Source: CAYGUK01 sp964352985 (GTDB lineage Bacteria; Pseudomonadota; Gammaproteobacteria; JAHCLG01). Taken from it: a stretch of 55,347 nt of DNA. Below, in pieces: positions 33,286 to 43,390 of the stretch. The stretch spans positions 1-55,347 of the forward strand of contig CAYGUK010000013.1 in NCBI GenBank assembly GCA_964352985.1. Direction: 5' to 3'. A program made the position numbers and the translations under genes. How positions within the stretch are numbered: position 1 is the first letter of the stretch; each line of letters opens with the position of its first letter. Below the pieces are notes generated by a model, which worked only from the letters and a program-made list of their open reading frames with translations, did not search any database and had not been told where the DNA came from.

Positions 33286-36200
33286 TTAATACACATCATA
33301 AACAACATGATCAACGTTTTCAGCCATCAAGATTTGAGTCGTGAGAGGTGTTATTGGACTTGATTCAATCGTTGTGTTCTCTTCTACACCCGACCCAAAT
33401 ATTGCTTGCCAAGATAAAGCTTCTGTTGATTCTACAATTGGTGCTGGCGCATTCACATCAATTTGTATTTCGTAATAACCAATACCTTGTGTTGATGTTA
33501 CCCCTAACTGATAATGCTCTCCTGCCTGTAAATTTACTTGTAGGACAGTATTATCTTCAACATTCAATTCACTGCTTAACCAAGTTAACTCTGCTGATGA
33601 TTGCCCAATTGCATGAAGCGAAAAAGTAACAATGCTATCCTCTCTGACGCTCACATTAAAAAAGTCCCGATCATAATTATTAATGCCAGTGACTTTAAAA
33701 TTATTAACCGCATCGTAATTAAAATCAGCACCAATAAATCCTGTAAACGATAAATTTTGTTCCACCACACCTAAGTCAAAGGCTTCATCAAGTTGATTAG
33801 CAAAATCATCTTCTGGCATGACCGCTTCAATTATTTTTTGCACATTTAATTTTGTATAATTCACATTAGTTGAGGGATCGTAAAGCTCGTCACTGTGTAA
33901 TTTCATGAGTTGATAAATATCATCTTGAGTGACTGATTCGTGATTAATAATTTCGATTAATTCTCTAATTTGCACTGCTGCGCCGGTAACTTGAGCTGCT
34001 GCGACAGTAGTATTGATACTAAGACCCGCGTGTTCTACGCCCTCACCCGCGTCGCCAAAAGTAGGACGATAACCTGAAACTCTATGACCATTTGCAATAA
34101 TTGATGCTTCGTTTCGCTGAGATGCAAAATAAAATTCATCACCACTTTGCGTATGATTACCCACAGGAACAACATAAGGACTTGCCGCAGGATAAGTGAC
34201 ACCTTGACCACCACCTCCGCCAACAAAATTATTTCCACCTGAAGCCGCTAAAAATATCCCCATGTCTTTTAACGTGGCTAATTCATTTTCGACAATATCT
34301 AAAGGAATGTTGCTGTGATAACTTTGATTATAAATTGGTAAAAAAACGGTGGTAATAGGATTTGCAAAAGAATTCGCATTATCGATGACCCATTGTAATC
34401 CCGATTTTAACCAAGCATTATTCATTTGCCACCAATCACCCAGTATTCGTACTGCGGCTAAAGATGATGAAGGCGCCCAACCTTGATAATTTGCATTTTG
34501 ACCTGCAATAATACTCGCTTCAAATGAACCATCCGTTGATTGACCTTCTTGCGGTGTATTATCGTTATCAACAAAATCCCAACCACCGACCACTTTGTAT
34601 CCTTCACCAAATCCCCCCCCTAATAAAGGCATCGTGTGATCAATACCAGTACTCAACACCGCAACCGTTTGTCCCTCACCTTTTAAACTACCATCATATT
34701 TAAAGTCATTTATGATTTGATTTGAATTAAGCACAGACAACGTTAACGTTTCGCTAGTTTGTAACCCCAAACCATCATCAACTAACACAGTAAAACTAAT
34801 GTTTTTTAATGATGGATCAGTGATAGCATGGCTTAAAATTATTTCACCGGTTGTCGCATTAATTTGAAATAAGCCATTGGCATCATCGAGTAGTTGATAA
34901 TTTGCATGCTCGCCTTGATCATTATCACTTAAAACTTGACTCACCACATCGCCGATTTCAGCATTATCGACAACATAAATTTTATTGAGTCTAATATTGT
35001 CTGGCGCTGTTTCATTCATATCTTGAAATAAATTTTGCGTATAAGACGCGATAATTTCATAATGTCCCATGCCGGATAAAGATGAAATACCAAGCGAATA
35101 ATCATTTCCTGCCACCACGTTTATAGCAATTGACTGATTGTTAATCACGGCAGCCCCATCATAAAGCCAAGATAAGGTTATATTTGAAACGCCAACAGAT
35201 AGCGCATTTAAAATTAATTCCCCATCAAATCCTGCAACAAAATTAAAATAATCGATATCATAATGATTAACGCCAATCACTTTACCATTATTTTCTAAAT
35301 CATGATTAAAGGTCGCACTTATAAAACCAGTTAACGAAAAATGCCCAGACATTTCACCTAGCTGTGTTGCATGTAACGCATCGTTACCATAATCATCTAC
35401 TGGCATTAAGGCATTAACAGCATTCACCATGTTTAATTGCAAATAAGTTGTATCAGTGATGGGATCATAAATCGGATTAGCTGTTTGTCGCATATGTTGA
35501 TAAATCATATCCTGATCAACATTTTCACGACCAACAATTTCCATCAGCTCTCGCAATTGAATCGCAGCGCCAGCTACTTGTGGCGCAGCAAATGATGTTC
35601 CACTTGCGGCTCCGAAAGTTTCAAACCCAGCTTGATCACTTAAATCTTTATCATAAATTAAAACACTACGACCACGAGCAACAATAACATCTTCATTACG
35701 TTGAGAATAATTAATGAGATCATTACTCGCTTTTTCATGGGCAGCAACAGGTACGACAAAATCACTGCTAGCAGGATAAGCCAACCCAGGTGTTGTTTGA
35801 CCTATAAAACCATTACCCGCGGCAACCGCTGCAAACAAATTTAATTCTTTCAGCTCAGATAAAATCGATTCGTAATAAGATTGTGGCGTATTGCTATGAG
35901 AATTATCGCCTAGCGATAAATTAAATGTCGTAATTGGATTTTTAAATGAATCCTGATTTGCTTTAATAAAATTTAATGCGCCTAAAACAGCATTATTCGC
36001 TGATGCACCATTATTAGTAAACACTCTCAAGGAAACAATATCAACTTCCGGTGCCCAACCAATTGCACGAGATCCACTACTGGCAATAATACTGGTTACC
36101 CATGTACCATGATCTAAACCTGTTTCATAAATAGGGTCGGCATCATTATCAATAAAATCATAGCCCCCAACGACTCGTTTATCAGGCCCCAAACCATTTC

Positions 36201-37923
36201 CAAAAACTGCCATATCGTAAGCTAAACTACCATCAATCACCGCCACAGTTTGTCCGAAACCATTTAATAAACCTTTATATTGATGCGTTGTCGTTAATTC
36301 ATTTTTATCATTAATATAAATGGTAAAATCTTTTAGCGAAACACCACCACGCCCATCATCTACTTCAACACGAATTTGATAGTGTTGTTGATGTTCAAAA
36401 TCCAATACATTTTCTTTTGCTAATCGTAGAATACCCGTTTCATTTTCAATTAAAAATAAACCTTGGTTATCTTCAATTAATCGATAAGTGGCTTGTTCAT
36501 GCTCTTCATTTTGACTCGTCACACGCCCTATTGCTTGGAACTGATGCGCGTCTTCATTGATTCGATTTGTTGAAAGTTCGATATCCCAAGGTGCAACATT
36601 AGATTGTGTCACATCAATCCTAAATTCTTTTATCGTCCATAAATTATTTCCATCATCAACACGCACTTCAATGATATAACTGGCTTGATTTGAAATATCA
36701 AGAATTCCAGTTTCAGCTAAAAATAATTCACCCGTATTTGCATCAATTCGAAATAAACCTTGATAGTCATCAATTAAAGAATAAATTGGCACTTCATCAA
36801 TATCATTATCACTTGTTACTTGGCCAATAAGGGTATTTTCAGTAGCGGCTTCATCGACACTATTATTTGACAATATAATATTTTGAGGTGTAGATGGATT
36901 AAAGATATAGCCCCCCGCAGATATATTTTCTATACCACTGACGGTTAATTGCAAAAATAATCCTTCGGGATCATATTGGCTAAAATCAAATACCGTTTCA
37001 TGATTGGGATTTGATTCTAAAAAATGATAAAAATCATTAACTGCTGTTTGATACCACAACGCGTCAGTCGTGCGTATTGCAAAATTTAACGTATCAACAC
37101 CAACACCGCCAGTAATAGCAATGTGATTTCCCTCAGTTAAATGCACCCGAATAAAAAAATTATTAGTGCCATTTGTTGCAACATAAGTATCATTACCACC
37201 AACATATACTAAAGTATTAGTACCATTCTCGATATTAACCTGATGCGTGTTATCGCCAAGAATAACATAATTATTTCCACCTCTTATGGTAACAGTATCA
37301 TTACCGTGAGAAGTATAAATAAGATTGTTTCCTCGATTAATATCTATTTGGTCATTACCATCGCCTAAAACAACTGTATTACTTCCATTATTATCAATAA
37401 CGACATAATTATTACCGAAAAAATCTTGTACAAAATTTCTTGAACCCCCTATTAAAAAATAGCGATCATTTCCCGCACTATCATTAATTGTGCTGTTACT
37501 AAAACTATAAATCGTGTCATTACCTGCTCCACCCTCAATAGTATGTTCACCATTTTTCACATAAATAAAATCATCACCCTCATCGCCATTAATTTGGTTG
37601 ACACCACCAATATCAATTATCGCATCATTTCCGTCACCACCTGATAAAACATCATTGCCTATCCCTGTATAAATCGTATCATCACCGCTTTCACCCCAAA
37701 CGTAATTATTTCCCTCAATAGCATAAATATAATCAGCACCCAGACCGCCAAATATTCGATCGTTACCCCCATTAGAAATGATAATATCATTTCCGTCATA
37801 ACCATAAATTTCGTCATCTTCGTCCAAGCCCATTAAATAGTCATCATTTGCTGTTCCTTCAATAAGATTTAATGATTCCCCATTTAATTGTTGCAACATT
37901 TGATCCTGATCTATGCTCGCCAT
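33286..37923 (-). CDS. RTX-repeat and cadherin-like protein with one active-type and one inactivated subtilase domain
   Basis: A 1,545-residue exoprotein. Residues about 20-255 carry RTX-type calcium repeats (GGxGxD-like, for example GGDGND, GGAGND). Cadherin-like modules lie at about 348-440, 443-540 and 975-1068. Subtilase domain 1 (about 555-800) keeps D564, H605 (DHGTW), oxyanion N704 and S777 (GTSFAAP). Subtilase domain 2 (about 1080-1330) has the same fold, but Ser, Asp and Thr replace the triad (S1091, D1131, T1306). There is no Sec signal; calcium repeats suggest type I secretion, although RTX repeats usually sit near the C-terminus. I chose ATG 37923 with AAGGA upstream over the TTG at 37944. 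Confidence 0.88.
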   Translation of the reverse strand: MASIDQDQMLQQLNGESLNLIEGTANDDYLMGLDEDDEIYGYDGNDIIISNGGNDRIFGGLGADYIYAIEGNNYVWGESGDDTIYTGIGNDVLSGGDGNDAIIDIGGVNQINGDEGDDFIYVKNGEHTIEGGAGNDTIYSFSNSTINDSAGNDRYFLIGGSRNFVQDFFGNNYVVIDNNGSNTVVLGDGNDQIDINRGNNLIYTSHGNDTVTIRGGNNYVILGDNTHQVNIENGTNTLVYVGGNDTYVATNGTNNFFIRVHLTEGNHIAITGGVGVDTLNFAIRTTDALWYQTAVNDFYHFLESNPNHETVFDFSQYDPEGLFLQLTVSGIENISAGGYIFNPSTPQNIILSNNSVDEAATENTLIGQVTSDNDIDEVPIYSLIDDYQGLFRIDANTGELFLAETGILDISNQASYIIEVRVDDGNNLWTIKEFRIDVTQSNVAPWDIELSTNRINEDAHQFQAIGRVTSQNEEHEQATYRLIEDNQGLFLIENETGILRLAKENVLDFEHQQHYQIRVEVDDGRGGVSLKDFTIYINDKNELTTTHQYKGLLNGFGQTVAVIDGSLAYDMAVFGNGLGPDKRVVGGYDFIDNDADPIYETGLDHGTWVTSIIASSGSRAIGWAPEVDIVSLRVFTNNGASANNAVLGALNFIKANQDSFKNPITTFNLSLGDNSHSNTPQSYYESILSELKELNLFAAVAAGNGFIGQTTPGLAYPASSDFVVPVAAHEKASNDLINYSQRNEDVIVARGRSVLIYDKDLSDQAGFETFGAASGTSFAAPQVAGAAIQLRELMEIVGRENVDQDMIYQHMRQTANPIYDPITDTTYLQLNMVNAVNALMPVDDYGNDALHATQLGEMSGHFSLTGFISATFNHDLENNGKVIGVNHYDIDYFNFVAGFDGELILNALSVGVSNITLSWLYDGAAVINNQSIAINVVAGNDYSLGISSLSGMGHYEIIASYTQNLFQDMNETAPDNIRLNKIYVVDNAEIGDVVSQVLSDNDQGEHANYQLLDDANGLFQINATTGEIILSHAITDPSLKNISFTVLVDDGLGLQTSETLTLSVLNSNQIINDFKYDGSLKGEGQTVAVLSTGIDHTMPLLGGGFGEGYKVVGGWDFVDNDNTPQEGQSTDGSFEASIIAGQNANYQGWAPSSSLAAVRILGDWWQMNNAWLKSGLQWVIDNANSFANPITTVFLPIYNQSYHSNIPLDIVENELATLKDMGIFLAASGGNNFVGGGGGQGVTYPAASPYVVPVGNHTQSGDEFYFASQRNEASIIANGHRVSGYRPTFGDAGEGVEHAGLSINTTVAAAQVTGAAVQIRELIEIINHESVTQDDIYQLMKLHSDELYDPSTNVNYTKLNVQKIIEAVMPEDDFANQLDEAFDLGVVEQNLSFTGFIGADFNYDAVNNFKVTGINNYDRDFFNVSVREDSIVTFSLHAIGQSSAELTWLSSELNVEDNTVLQVNLQAGEHYQLGVTSTQGIGYYEIQIDVNAPAPIVESTEALSWQAIFGSGVEENTTIESSPITPLTTQILMAENVDHVVYDVY

Positions 37924-38134
37924 GACATCTTTCCTTTTTAACAAATTTTCTTGTAGACCTATTTTTTAGCTCTATTTTGTAGTGTTCAATGCTTGACATT
38001 AAGCTTAGTAAATAAAAATTTAAAAGCCAGAATTTAGTATTTATTATTTACAAATTTGAATTACCAGAATAGTGATAGTTTATTCCGGGTAGGGCAAGCA
38101 TGCAGCCTGTAATATTATTACATTATTGGACTAA

Positions 38135-39043
38135 ATGAACTTAGAGAAAATAATGACAATTGATAATAAAATAATTAGATGTAGCAGAAAAATTAATTCG
38201 ATAATTACACCGCTAAAAAATATATTAAATGTTAATTTATTTTCACTTAATCGTTACTATCATGATAACTCAATGTTTATTCTATCTAATCGGCATGATT
38301 GGCTTAATTACTATTTAAAGCCAAAAGATAAATCAAACACCACTTATCCGAATATCGCCGAAGTAAAAGTATTATTTTTAGAAGAATATCCAAAAGACAG
38401 TGCAATATGGTCTAATTTAATATTACCGCTACAAAAAAAGCTTGGTATCTATCAATTAACAGTATTACCTTTTCATAGTTTTAGTTATACAGATATCATT
38501 ATTTTAGGCACCTTAAAACAAGATCAGGCGTTTTATAGAAATATTATTTCACATTATGATATTTTAAAACATTTTCTGTTATATTTTAATGACAAAGCCC
38601 GCCATGAAATTAAAGCAGCAGCAGAACATAAATTTTTCAATGAGCATGACATACTCATGAATGCAAAGCCTCAAACAACCCCCTTAAAAACAGATAAACA
38701 TCTTTTAATTAATACTTTTATCAGCAAATTAAACATTCACCGTTTTTATTTGCCGGATATTCCTGAAGATATTTATTTTACTCGTCGCGAAATGGATTGT
38801 ATTAAGCTAATTGTTGCGGGTTATAATTATAAAAAAATTGCATTAAAATTAAAGATATCAGCAAAAACAATTTATGAATATATCGAGAAAATCAGAGACA
38901 AACTCAAATGCAACTCAAAAAAAGAATTACAAGAAAGACTCACCGTTGTGATTCATCAGAAAAACAATCTCCCTCATAATTTTGTTGTTAAAAAACAGAC
39001 TATACTGAGACAAAATAATCAGGATGAAAAAAATAATGTATAA
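38135..39043 (+). CDS. LuxR-type transcriptional regulator, first of a tandem pair
   Basis: A 302-residue protein. The C-terminal third has a LuxR helix-turn-helix: FTRREMDCIKLIVAGYNYKKIA (quoted in part) then LKISAKTIYEYIEKIRDKLKC. The N-terminal 200 residues, with FSLNRYYHDNSMFILSNR and SHYDILKHFLLYFNDKA, form an uncharacterised sensor domain shared with the next gene. There is no receiver or PAS signature. It diverges from the RTX-protease gene and could regulate it. Confidence 0.8.
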   Translation: MNLEKIMTIDNKIIRCSRKINSIITPLKNILNVNLFSLNRYYHDNSMFILSNRHDWLNYYLKPKDKSNTTYPNIAEVKVLFLEEYPKDSAIWSNLILPLQKKLGIYQLTVLPFHSFSYTDIIILGTLKQDQAFYRNIISHYDILKHFLLYFNDKARHEIKAAAEHKFFNEHDILMNAKPQTTPLKTDKHLLINTFISKLNIHRFYLPDIPEDIYFTRREMDCIKLIVAGYNYKKIALKLKISAKTIYEYIEKIRDKLKCNSKKELQERLTVVIHQKNNLPHNFVVKKQTILRQNNQDEKNNV

Positions 39044-39965
39044 AAGACGCTTTGACCCTAATCACATCGAAAACACTTCATGCCAAACGATTAATAATCT
39101 TTGTCAACCTTTAAAAGACGTATTTGGCTTGAATTATTTTTCCTTACAGCGATATTATTTTGATTTAAAAGCCTTTGCCTTAAGCAATCGTAGTGATTGG
39201 TCTCAGTATTATTATGATAATCAGTTATATTTGCATATTGATCAACTTCCAGACTTTATTCATCACAAAATTGTATTTGTCGATGACTATCCAAAAGCGT
39301 CGAGTTGTTATCAATATTTAATACAACCATTAAAAGAATTATTTGATATTAGTCATATTACACTGATTCCGTTTTTTAATCCTTGCCATGTTGAAATCAT
39401 CGTTTTGGGGGCACCGAGTAAAACAGAATTTTTTGAAAGAAGTATCATTTCTCACCTCGATTTTATTCGCCATTTCTTATTATATTTTAAAGATAAAGCC
39501 GCAAAAATTATCACAGAGGCAAAAAAACAACGCTTCCCCATTTCAGGATTTAACAAAAAAAAAGCGTCACTGCTCGACCCCATACTCATGGAAAGTAAAA
39601 TAGGACTAAAATCCAATGACTATTTAGAACAGATGACTTTAAAGCGTTATTACCTGACAGGGCTTAATGATACGCTTTATTTTACTCAGCGAGAAATGGA
39701 CTGTATTAAATTATTATTACGAGGGTTTCGTTACACAAAAATTGCCGATGAATTAAATCTCTCCTATAAAACTATCTATGAATATATTGAAAACATTAAA
39801 GCAAAATTAGCTTGTAAAACAAAGCAAGCGTTCTTAACGAGGATTCAGCAAATTGAAGTATTGCAAGAAGATATGCAAGCTCTTGATTTTATGAAATTCA
39901 AGCAACACTTAAATCAACAACTAATGAATCTTTACCCAGAATATCTGAAAGACAAAATGTTATAG
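39036..39965 (+). CDS. LuxR-type transcriptional regulator, second of a tandem pair
   Basis: A paralogue of the preceding gene with the same architecture: FSLQRYYFDLKAFALSNR and SHLDFIRHFLLYFKDKA in the sensor part, then FTQREMDCIKLLLRGFRYTKIA (quoted in part) and LSYKTIYEYIENIKAKLAC. I prefer ATG 39036, preceded by AGGATGA; the open frame starts at 39024. Either start overlaps the upstream gene by 8-20 bp, so the pair is co-translated. Heterodimers are possible. Confidence 0.8.
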   Translation: MYKRRFDPNHIENTSCQTINNLCQPLKDVFGLNYFSLQRYYFDLKAFALSNRSDWSQYYYDNQLYLHIDQLPDFIHHKIVFVDDYPKASSCYQYLIQPLKELFDISHITLIPFFNPCHVEIIVLGAPSKTEFFERSIISHLDFIRHFLLYFKDKAAKIITEAKKQRFPISGFNKKKASLLDPILMESKIGLKSNDYLEQMTLKRYYLTGLNDTLYFTQREMDCIKLLLRGFRYTKIADELNLSYKTIYEYIENIKAKLACKTKQAFLTRIQQIEVLQEDMQALDFMKFKQHLNQQLMNLYPEYLKDKML

Positions 39966-40060
39966 TATTATATAATATAAAATGACATGTTTTGTCATAA
40001 AAGCTTAATAACAATCAGTTAAAATTCTGTTCCATTCATATCGTCTATTAGAGAATTATT

Positions 40061-40687
40061 TTGTTTACTTCACCTATCGGGTTTGAAAAATTAACTCAGA
40101 CCCAGCAGTCAGATAACGCCATTGAATACGCAAAAGCAGGTGATTTAGTTAAACTTTTACAGCTACCCCACTCTGCATATGTCAAATCAGGCTACCCAGA
40201 ACAAGGCCAACCTCACACCGCACTTGATGCGGCATGTTTAGGTAAACAAAAAACTTTAATCCCATGGCTTTGCACCCAAATACCAGAAGATGATATCCAA
40301 AGCGCTTTATACTTTGCCATCGCTTCTGGTGACGAAGAAGTTATTCTCATACTCGCGCAAAGTTGTAATATCGATTTAATCGCCCATCATCCTGATGAAA
40401 TTAGTGCCTTACCTGAGAGTAATCCCTTGGCAAGTTATTATTTTGCCTTTGATGAACTTGGGAAAACTAACAAAAAATTAAAAGATGCCCTTGTTATTGC
40501 TATCACTAAACTAAATGACAATAAAAAAGCAGATCGCCCTCTTGATCTGGACGAATTTCAAGAACTTATGACCCGCTCTAAATATAACGTTACTTTAACT
40601 GCATTTTTGTCGATGTTACACACTGTTTATCGTTCATATAATCAAAGTTTGGCAAATAAACCCAATACTCAACTTGTTACATTATAA
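40061..40687 (+). CDS. Short ankyrin-like protein
   Basis: A 208-residue protein with helix-turn-helix repeats resembling ankyrin units: AIEYAKAGDLVKLLQLP, then TALDAACLGKQKTLIPWL and SALYFAIASGDEEVILILAQ. The only bacterial start in frame after the upstream stop at 40049 is TTG 40061, and the ribosome site is weak. It may be the first member of the ankyrin-like locus that follows. A host-protein-binding role would fit but is inferred. Confidence 0.5.
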   Translation: MFTSPIGFEKLTQTQQSDNAIEYAKAGDLVKLLQLPHSAYVKSGYPEQGQPHTALDAACLGKQKTLIPWLCTQIPEDDIQSALYFAIASGDEEVILILAQSCNIDLIAHHPDEISALPESNPLASYYFAFDELGKTNKKLKDALVIAITKLNDNKKADRPLDLDEFQELMTRSKYNVTLTAFLSMLHTVYRSYNQSLANKPNTQLVTL

Positions 40688-40747
40688 CATTTCTTGCTAA
40701 TCGTCTATACTTACTATTAGTGTTTAAAAAAATAATAGTATATCAAC

Positions 40748-41413
40748 ATGCTGTCGACTCCCTATGGCGAAGATCAAGCCACAATAATTACAAACTTAAA
40801 TTATTATTTAGAACAGGCAAAGCGAAGCCATCCCGACCAATATGATAGCTCGTATAAATTAGACACGGCGGGGATTTGCCAATTACTCTGTTATTTTGGT
40901 GTTCACTTAACAACAAGCCAGCAAATTCAACCTTTACCTGCGCATGAATCAGCGCTCACTGCTTACAAAAATATTTTAGCCTTATCCCAATGGGAAATTT
41001 CACTTATTGCTACATTGGATCATGATCAATTAACTAGAGCGCTACACCAAGATGAAAGTTTATATGAGGAATTAGAGGCCCTCGCTGCAAATGCCGAGGA
41101 TTTAATAGCAAGGCAAAAATATTTGCATTTAAAACATGTCGCTAATCTTGCACCTCAAAGAATTAGAGGCTTAATGCAACAAAAAATATTTTTTGACACA
41201 ATGATTAGTAATGTTAGAATATTTACGGCCAAAAATCCCTTAACCATTTATCCTGCCCGTGATGTCATCTTGATATTAAATTTATTCGCTGTTCCTTATG
41301 TTGGCGAATTTGTGCGAGAAGGAACACAAATAGGTTTACTCACCAAAGTAAATATGCAACAAATGTTGGAAGCAATGCCTACTAATTCACTATGTTTTGT
41401 TGGGAGTTGTTAG
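40748..41413 (+). CDS. N-terminal part of a cysteine-protease-like/ankyrin protein, broken next to the scaffold gap
   Basis: A 221-residue frame ending at TAG 30 bp before the gap. Residues 38-52 (KLDTAGICQLLCYFG) resemble the catalytic Cys region of papain-like C58 (YopT-type) proteases, with C44 as candidate nucleophile. The frame ends in AGT TGT TAG, and the sequence after the gap restarts with AGT TGT AAC CAT, continuing the same protein (SCNHAILV). The stop codon may therefore be an assembly artefact or an insertion point. The decayed copy at 43391-44718 has a matching N-terminus. Confidence 0.6.
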   Translation: MLSTPYGEDQATIITNLNYYLEQAKRSHPDQYDSSYKLDTAGICQLLCYFGVHLTTSQQIQPLPAHESALTAYKNILALSQWEISLIATLDHDQLTRALHQDESLYEELEALAANAEDLIARQKYLHLKHVANLAPQRIRGLMQQKIFFDTMISNVRIFTAKNPLTIYPARDVILILNLFAVPYVGEFVREGTQIGLLTKVNMQQMLEAMPTNSLCFVGSC

Positions 41414-41443
41414 AATTATTTACTGGTTAATATAGATAAAAAA

Positions 41444-41453
41444 NNNNNNNNNN
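41444..41453. other. Assembly gap (10 N)
   Basis: Ten undetermined bases, probably a placeholder for a gap of unknown size. AGTTGT occurs on both sides of the break (41404-41412 region and 41455-41460). Confidence 0.99.
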
Positions 41454-43344
41454 CAGTTGTAACCATGCTATCCTGGTGACTAAAGATAAAACAGGTAAAA
41501 TTATTATATTTGAACCCAACAAAGGTTTAAAAGCAGATCTACCGTCTGCTGTTGACTTTCTCTACGATAGATTTGCCTTATGCCTAGGACGCTCGCCAGA
41601 AAAACAACCCATTACTTATGAAGCTTTCACTAATACTGGATTATTTCAAGCTTATGAACCTCGCGACTGGATGCCAGATACCTCAAAGCAATTAGTCAAA
41701 GCCACACCACCTTATGATATATACATTGATAATGTGAAGGATTCAGATGGTTATAATTTATTTCTCAGCGCTGTTTACGAAGGAAATATTGAACTTGTCA
41801 AAAAAATGGTTGCCAGTTATCAAAAATATGGATGTTTAAATCGCGCATTAATAAACAATAACCGTAATAATGATGCTTTAATGATTGCGATAATTAGAGG
41901 TGAAGTTAAAATTGTTTTATTTTTAATGAATTTAAGAGAGAACTTAGAACCCGAAGCAAATCGATTATTCAAAGAAACTTTTACCCATCGTTTTTTTAGA
42001 ATCGGTATATTGCATCTTGCAACCAGTACAGCAAATCCAGATTTGTTATTAGCAATAATTGAAGATGAACACACGGTACCAAGCAAAATTGTCAATATTA
42101 AAGAGTTAGTTGAATTAGCTGTCAAAAATAATAAAGTTGATACTTTAATGCTACTAGAAGAATATGTTAAAAAATATTGTGACCAAACGTATCAGCAAGA
42201 ATTTGATAGCATTCTTGCTGAACAAAAAGCCTTTGCCGCACAATCTAAATCACTAGACAGTCATCAAGCAAAACAAGTTGAAGTGGAAGTGGAGCTGAAA
42301 CGTGAGGTGGAACTGAAACGTGAAGTTGAAGCAGATGCTGTCTTAGTAATGGAAATACCTTCCGATACTGAATTTCATCGAGCCATTGAAAAAAAACCAC
42401 CCGATGTCGATAGAATAAAAAAACTTTGCACTCTCCCAAAGTTTGTTAGAATGCTAAATAAAGAGTGTGATGGAACATGTCAAACACCCCTGCATTATTG
42501 TTTGGCGCTAATGTGTTCCCCTCAAAATCAACAACACAGATTAGCTTATGAAGAAATATGTTTTGAATTATTAAAACAACCATCAATTGTTGATAGTTTA
42601 CATTCAATCGATATTAAAAACAGAACAATATTTTATTTAGCGGTTTCAGCAGGTGTAAATGTTAAATTTTTATCTGCAATAATTAAACCTGTCGTAAAGC
42701 GTATAGATTTAACGCTACCTATTAATAATAAAGGGCAAACTTTATTACAATTTTTAATCCTTAACTCAAAACAAGATATCACCGCAATTTACCATCTTTA
42801 TGAACAAAGGCCGGCTTATGTTTATCAAGAACTAGAAGCGTTAAAGCTTCATTCATCTTTAGCTCAAAGGAATGATATTCTCACTCTCCAAACTCGCTTA
42901 CTATGGCATCAACTTCCTCAGCATGCTTTTAGAGATCAGGGTCAACTTGATGCAATTTATAATTATGGGCTGTTAAAAACATTACTATTCTATAAAGATA
43001 ATCGCGCATTGGATATCATTCAACATTATAAAACGACTTCGCCAGCATTCAACCATGAATTATTAGTCCAATCTGGTTATCTTTTTGATGCAATTCGCTT
43101 TGGTCATTTTAAAGCAGTTAAAGATATTCTCAGCGTTTTACCCGAACTAGATTTACGTGCGGAAGGCATCTTGGCACAAGTGAGTTTACCGCAATACGCT
43201 TTTCCTGAGATCAAAACATATATTAATGACCTTCATCACAGTGTTAGCAGTGAACACGTTATAATAAGAGACAGAACACAGACAATGCAATCGGATTTAA
43301 GTCAACCTGATAGCGTCCCAATGGCAAGGCGAATGACAAAATAG
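41454..43344 (+). CDS. C-terminal part of the cysteine-protease-like/ankyrin protein
   Basis: The frame is open from the gap edge: SCNHAILVTKDKTGKIIIFEPNKG. His followed after about 18 residues by (D/E)PN resembles the His-Asp part of C58-type cysteine proteases, complementing C44 of the part before the gap. Ankyrin-like repeats follow (NLFLSAVYEGNIELVKKM, DALMIAIIRGEVKIVLFL), then a Glu/Lys/Val-rich linker near 42270-42340 and a second repeat domain (TPLHYCLALM onward). A GTG at 41476 could serve as an independent start, but the missing His region argues against it. It is probably an effector-type protein, by inference. Confidence 0.6.
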
Positions 43345-43390
43345 AGGTTTTATGATGCAAGATAATCTGATTGATATAGAGTTTAATTAA

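Noticed and set aside
33197..33295. Repeated AATATTAATAC and AAAGTTT/AAACTTT arms between the hypothetical gene and the RTX protease.
   Set aside because: Short AT-rich matches of this kind are expected by chance; a terminator is possible but not supported.
33286..37923. Possible CRISPR-like or mobile repeat signal from the repeated segments in the protease gene.
   Set aside because: The repetition is explained by RTX calcium repeats and duplicated cadherin and subtilase domains in one reading frame.
39982..39998. ATGACA/TGTCAT hairpin after the second LuxR gene.
   Set aside because: The 6-bp stem is too short and has no T-run, so I did not list it as a terminator.
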